A stretch of DNA of 64,000 nucleotides, from assembly GCF_001653565.1 (NCBI RefSeq), contig NZ_LYPB01000060.1, forward strand, positions 1 through 64,000, written 5' to 3'. The notes beneath the pieces are model-generated. The model was not told the DNA's origin. It searched no databases and saw only the letters and a list, made by a program, of their open reading frames with translations. Position numbers and translations under genes: made by a program. This stretch comes from Paenibacillus oryzisoli (GTDB taxonomy: Bacteria > Bacillota > Bacilli > Paenibacillales > NBRC-103111). Shown in pieces: positions 62,807 to 64,000 of the stretch (position 1 is the first letter of the stretch; each line of letters starts with the position of its first letter).

Positions 62807-62846
62807 AAAACCTTCGCAGCCACGAAAGTGGAAGTGAAGGTTTTTT
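62807..62846 (+). terminator. Terminator after the Dph6-like gene
   Basis: AAAACCTTC (62807-62815) pairs with GAAGGTTTT (62836-62844) and TT follows; an inner CCAC/GTGG pair strengthens the hairpin. Confidence 0.8.
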
Positions 62847-62991
62847 AGGAGAGGGTATTCAAACCTTTACAAATAAAATATAACCTCTTGATATTTCAAA
62901 ATGAAGAGGATGCTATAATGAATTAGTTTTAGGATAAAGGAAGATCAACATTTCTATCTATATGCAAGTTGGACAGGAGAGATTTGAAAGA

Positions 62992-64000
62992 ATGAATCAA
63001 GCAAAAAAGTATCATAGATTGAAATCTACGCTCGAAGTATTATGGGTATCTCTGAAGTTGGGTTTAACATCTTTTGGTGGTCCAGTGGCGCACCTGGGTT
63101 ACTTTCATGACGAATATGTGCGAAGAAAAAAATGGTTAGATGAGCGTAGCTACGCAGATTTAGTTGCACTCTGTCAGTTCTTACCAGGTCCAGCGAGCAG
63201 TCAAGTCGGAATAGGGATTGGTACCATTCGCGCAGGTCTTCTAGGCGGATTTATTGCTTGGCTAGGGTTCACGCTGCCATCCGTGATTGCATTAGTTCTT
63301 TTTGCTTTAGTGTTGAAAGGATTCGATATGAGTCATGCTGGTTGGATTCACGGGTTAAAGATAGTTGCAGTAGCTATTGTGGCACAAGCAATTGTAGGAA
63401 TGGGTCAAAAACTTACCCCGGATCGGAAACGAGTGACAATCGCAATCGTCAGTGCAACTATCACACTGATTTGGCCAACTGCAATAGCTCAGATCGTACT
63501 TATTGCTTCAGCGGCATTCATAGGCGTACTTATGTACCAAGAGAAGAGTGAAGCGGGACGCACAATGCTTCAAATTCCAGTTAGCCGCACAATAGGTGTG
63601 ATTTGTCTAGTTTTGTTCTTTGCTATTTTAGTTGGACTTCCTGTTCTAAGAGGAATTACTAGTCAGCATTGGCTAGCGTTATTTGATAGTTTCTATAGGT
63701 CTGGTTCCTTAGTGTTTGGTGGAGGTCACGTGGTATTACCATTATTAGAACGAGAGATGGTACCGACAGGTTGGGTAAGTAAAGAAAATTTCTTATCGGG
63801 ATACGGAGCCACCCAAGCGGTACCAGGGCCGCTGTTCACATTTGCTTCGTATTTGGGAGCGATTCATGGGGGAATCTTGGGAGCTGTGATTGCAACTTTC
63901 GCTATTTTTCTTCCTGCCTATTTATTAGTTATTGGTACACTTCCTTTTTGGAATGTTTTACGGAGCAGTCCCCAAATTCAAGGTGCTTTAACAGGTGTGA
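62992..64000 (+). CDS. chrA: Chromate transporter ChrA, truncated by the window end
   Basis: An open frame from ATG at 62992 (AGGAGAG ten bases upstream) runs without a stop to the window end (336 codons). It encodes a chromate-ion transporter of the long two-domain ChrA type. The family signature appears in both halves: FGGPVAHLGYFHDEYV...LCQFLPGPASSQVG near residues 30-65 and FGGGHVVLPLLEREMV...ATQAVPGPLFTFASYLG near residues 240-290. About 10 membrane helices are seen so far. It exports chromate by exchange or proton coupling; full-length relatives are about 390-400 residues, so about 60 are missing. Confidence 0.92.
   Translation, partial: MNQAKKYHRLKSTLEVLWVSLKLGLTSFGGPVAHLGYFHDEYVRRKKWLDERSYADLVALCQFLPGPASSQVGIGIGTIRAGLLGGFIAWLGFTLPSVIALVLFALVLKGFDMSHAGWIHGLKIVAVAIVAQAIVGMGQKLTPDRKRVTIAIVSATITLIWPTAIAQIVLIASAAFIGVLMYQEKSEAGRTMLQIPVSRTIGVICLVLFFAILVGLPVLRGITSQHWLALFDSFYRSGSLVFGGGHVVLPLLEREMVPTGWVSKENFLSGYGATQAVPGPLFTFASYLGAIHGGILGAVIATFAIFLPAYLLVIGTLPFWNVLRSSPQIQGALTGV

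Overview
The window looks like a chromosomal segment of a Paenibacillus-type, spore-forming Firmicute. The signs are YesM/YesN-style two-component pairs beside carbohydrate ABC importers without their own ATPase, many AraC-family regulators, SLH-domain cell-surface proteins, a YheC/YheD-type spore-coat ATP-grasp protein, strong AGGAGG ribosome binding sites with frequent TTG/GTG starts, and moderate GC. No rRNA, tRNA, CRISPR array, transposase, integrase or prophage was recognised. The identification is inference from gene content; no database was searched.

Layout. 1-409: non-coding, hexanucleotide repeat. 410-1497: lrgAB. 1574-11106: sialic-acid utilisation block (response regulator and kinase on the minus strand; divergently a binding protein, two permeases, nanA, an amber-interrupted nanE, nanK). 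11107-11817: repeat-rich gap. 11818-14499: three-gene ABC-2 exporter. 14453-16473: a small ORF and a two-gene unit of unknown function behind a promoter overlapped by a Fur box. 16744-21405: sulfatase, two AraC regulators and a GH88 hydrolase, suggesting sulfated, uronate-containing glycans. 21576-30332: kinase, regulator, binding protein, a 15-copy 62-bp tandem array, two permeases, GH105 hydrolase. 30646-31404: spore-coat ATP-grasp protein. 31516-37288: GH42 beta-galactosidase divergent from an Lpl-type importer. 37361-37707: nucleotidyltransferase pseudogene. 37942-44964: 7TM histidine kinase, SARP-type response regulator, large SLH protein. 45121-47031: MutS2-like protein preceded by a leader that looks like a ribosome-controlled transcription attenuator. 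47477-54927: membrane AraC regulator and an intracellular rhamnogalacturonan module. 55577-57739: second SLH protein. 58153-60263: small membrane protein and FtsH-like AAA protease. 60384-64000: FAD dehydrogenase, Dph6-like PP-loop enzyme, chromate transporter cut by the window end.

How it works together. Most of the window is a set of glycan-scavenging modules, each with its own sensor/regulator, importer and intracellular processing enzyme. The three importers lack an ATPase gene and probably borrow a shared MsmX-type ATPase encoded elsewhere (family knowledge). The most unusual signals are not in enzyme genes: (1) the mutS2 leader with a 7-codon ORF, a complementary arm and a 14-bp terminator; (2) the 62-bp array, whose hairpin-arm variants all keep pairing as G-U in the plus-strand RNA; (3) the Fur-box-controlled pair of unrecognised proteins; (4) the in-frame TAG in nanE.
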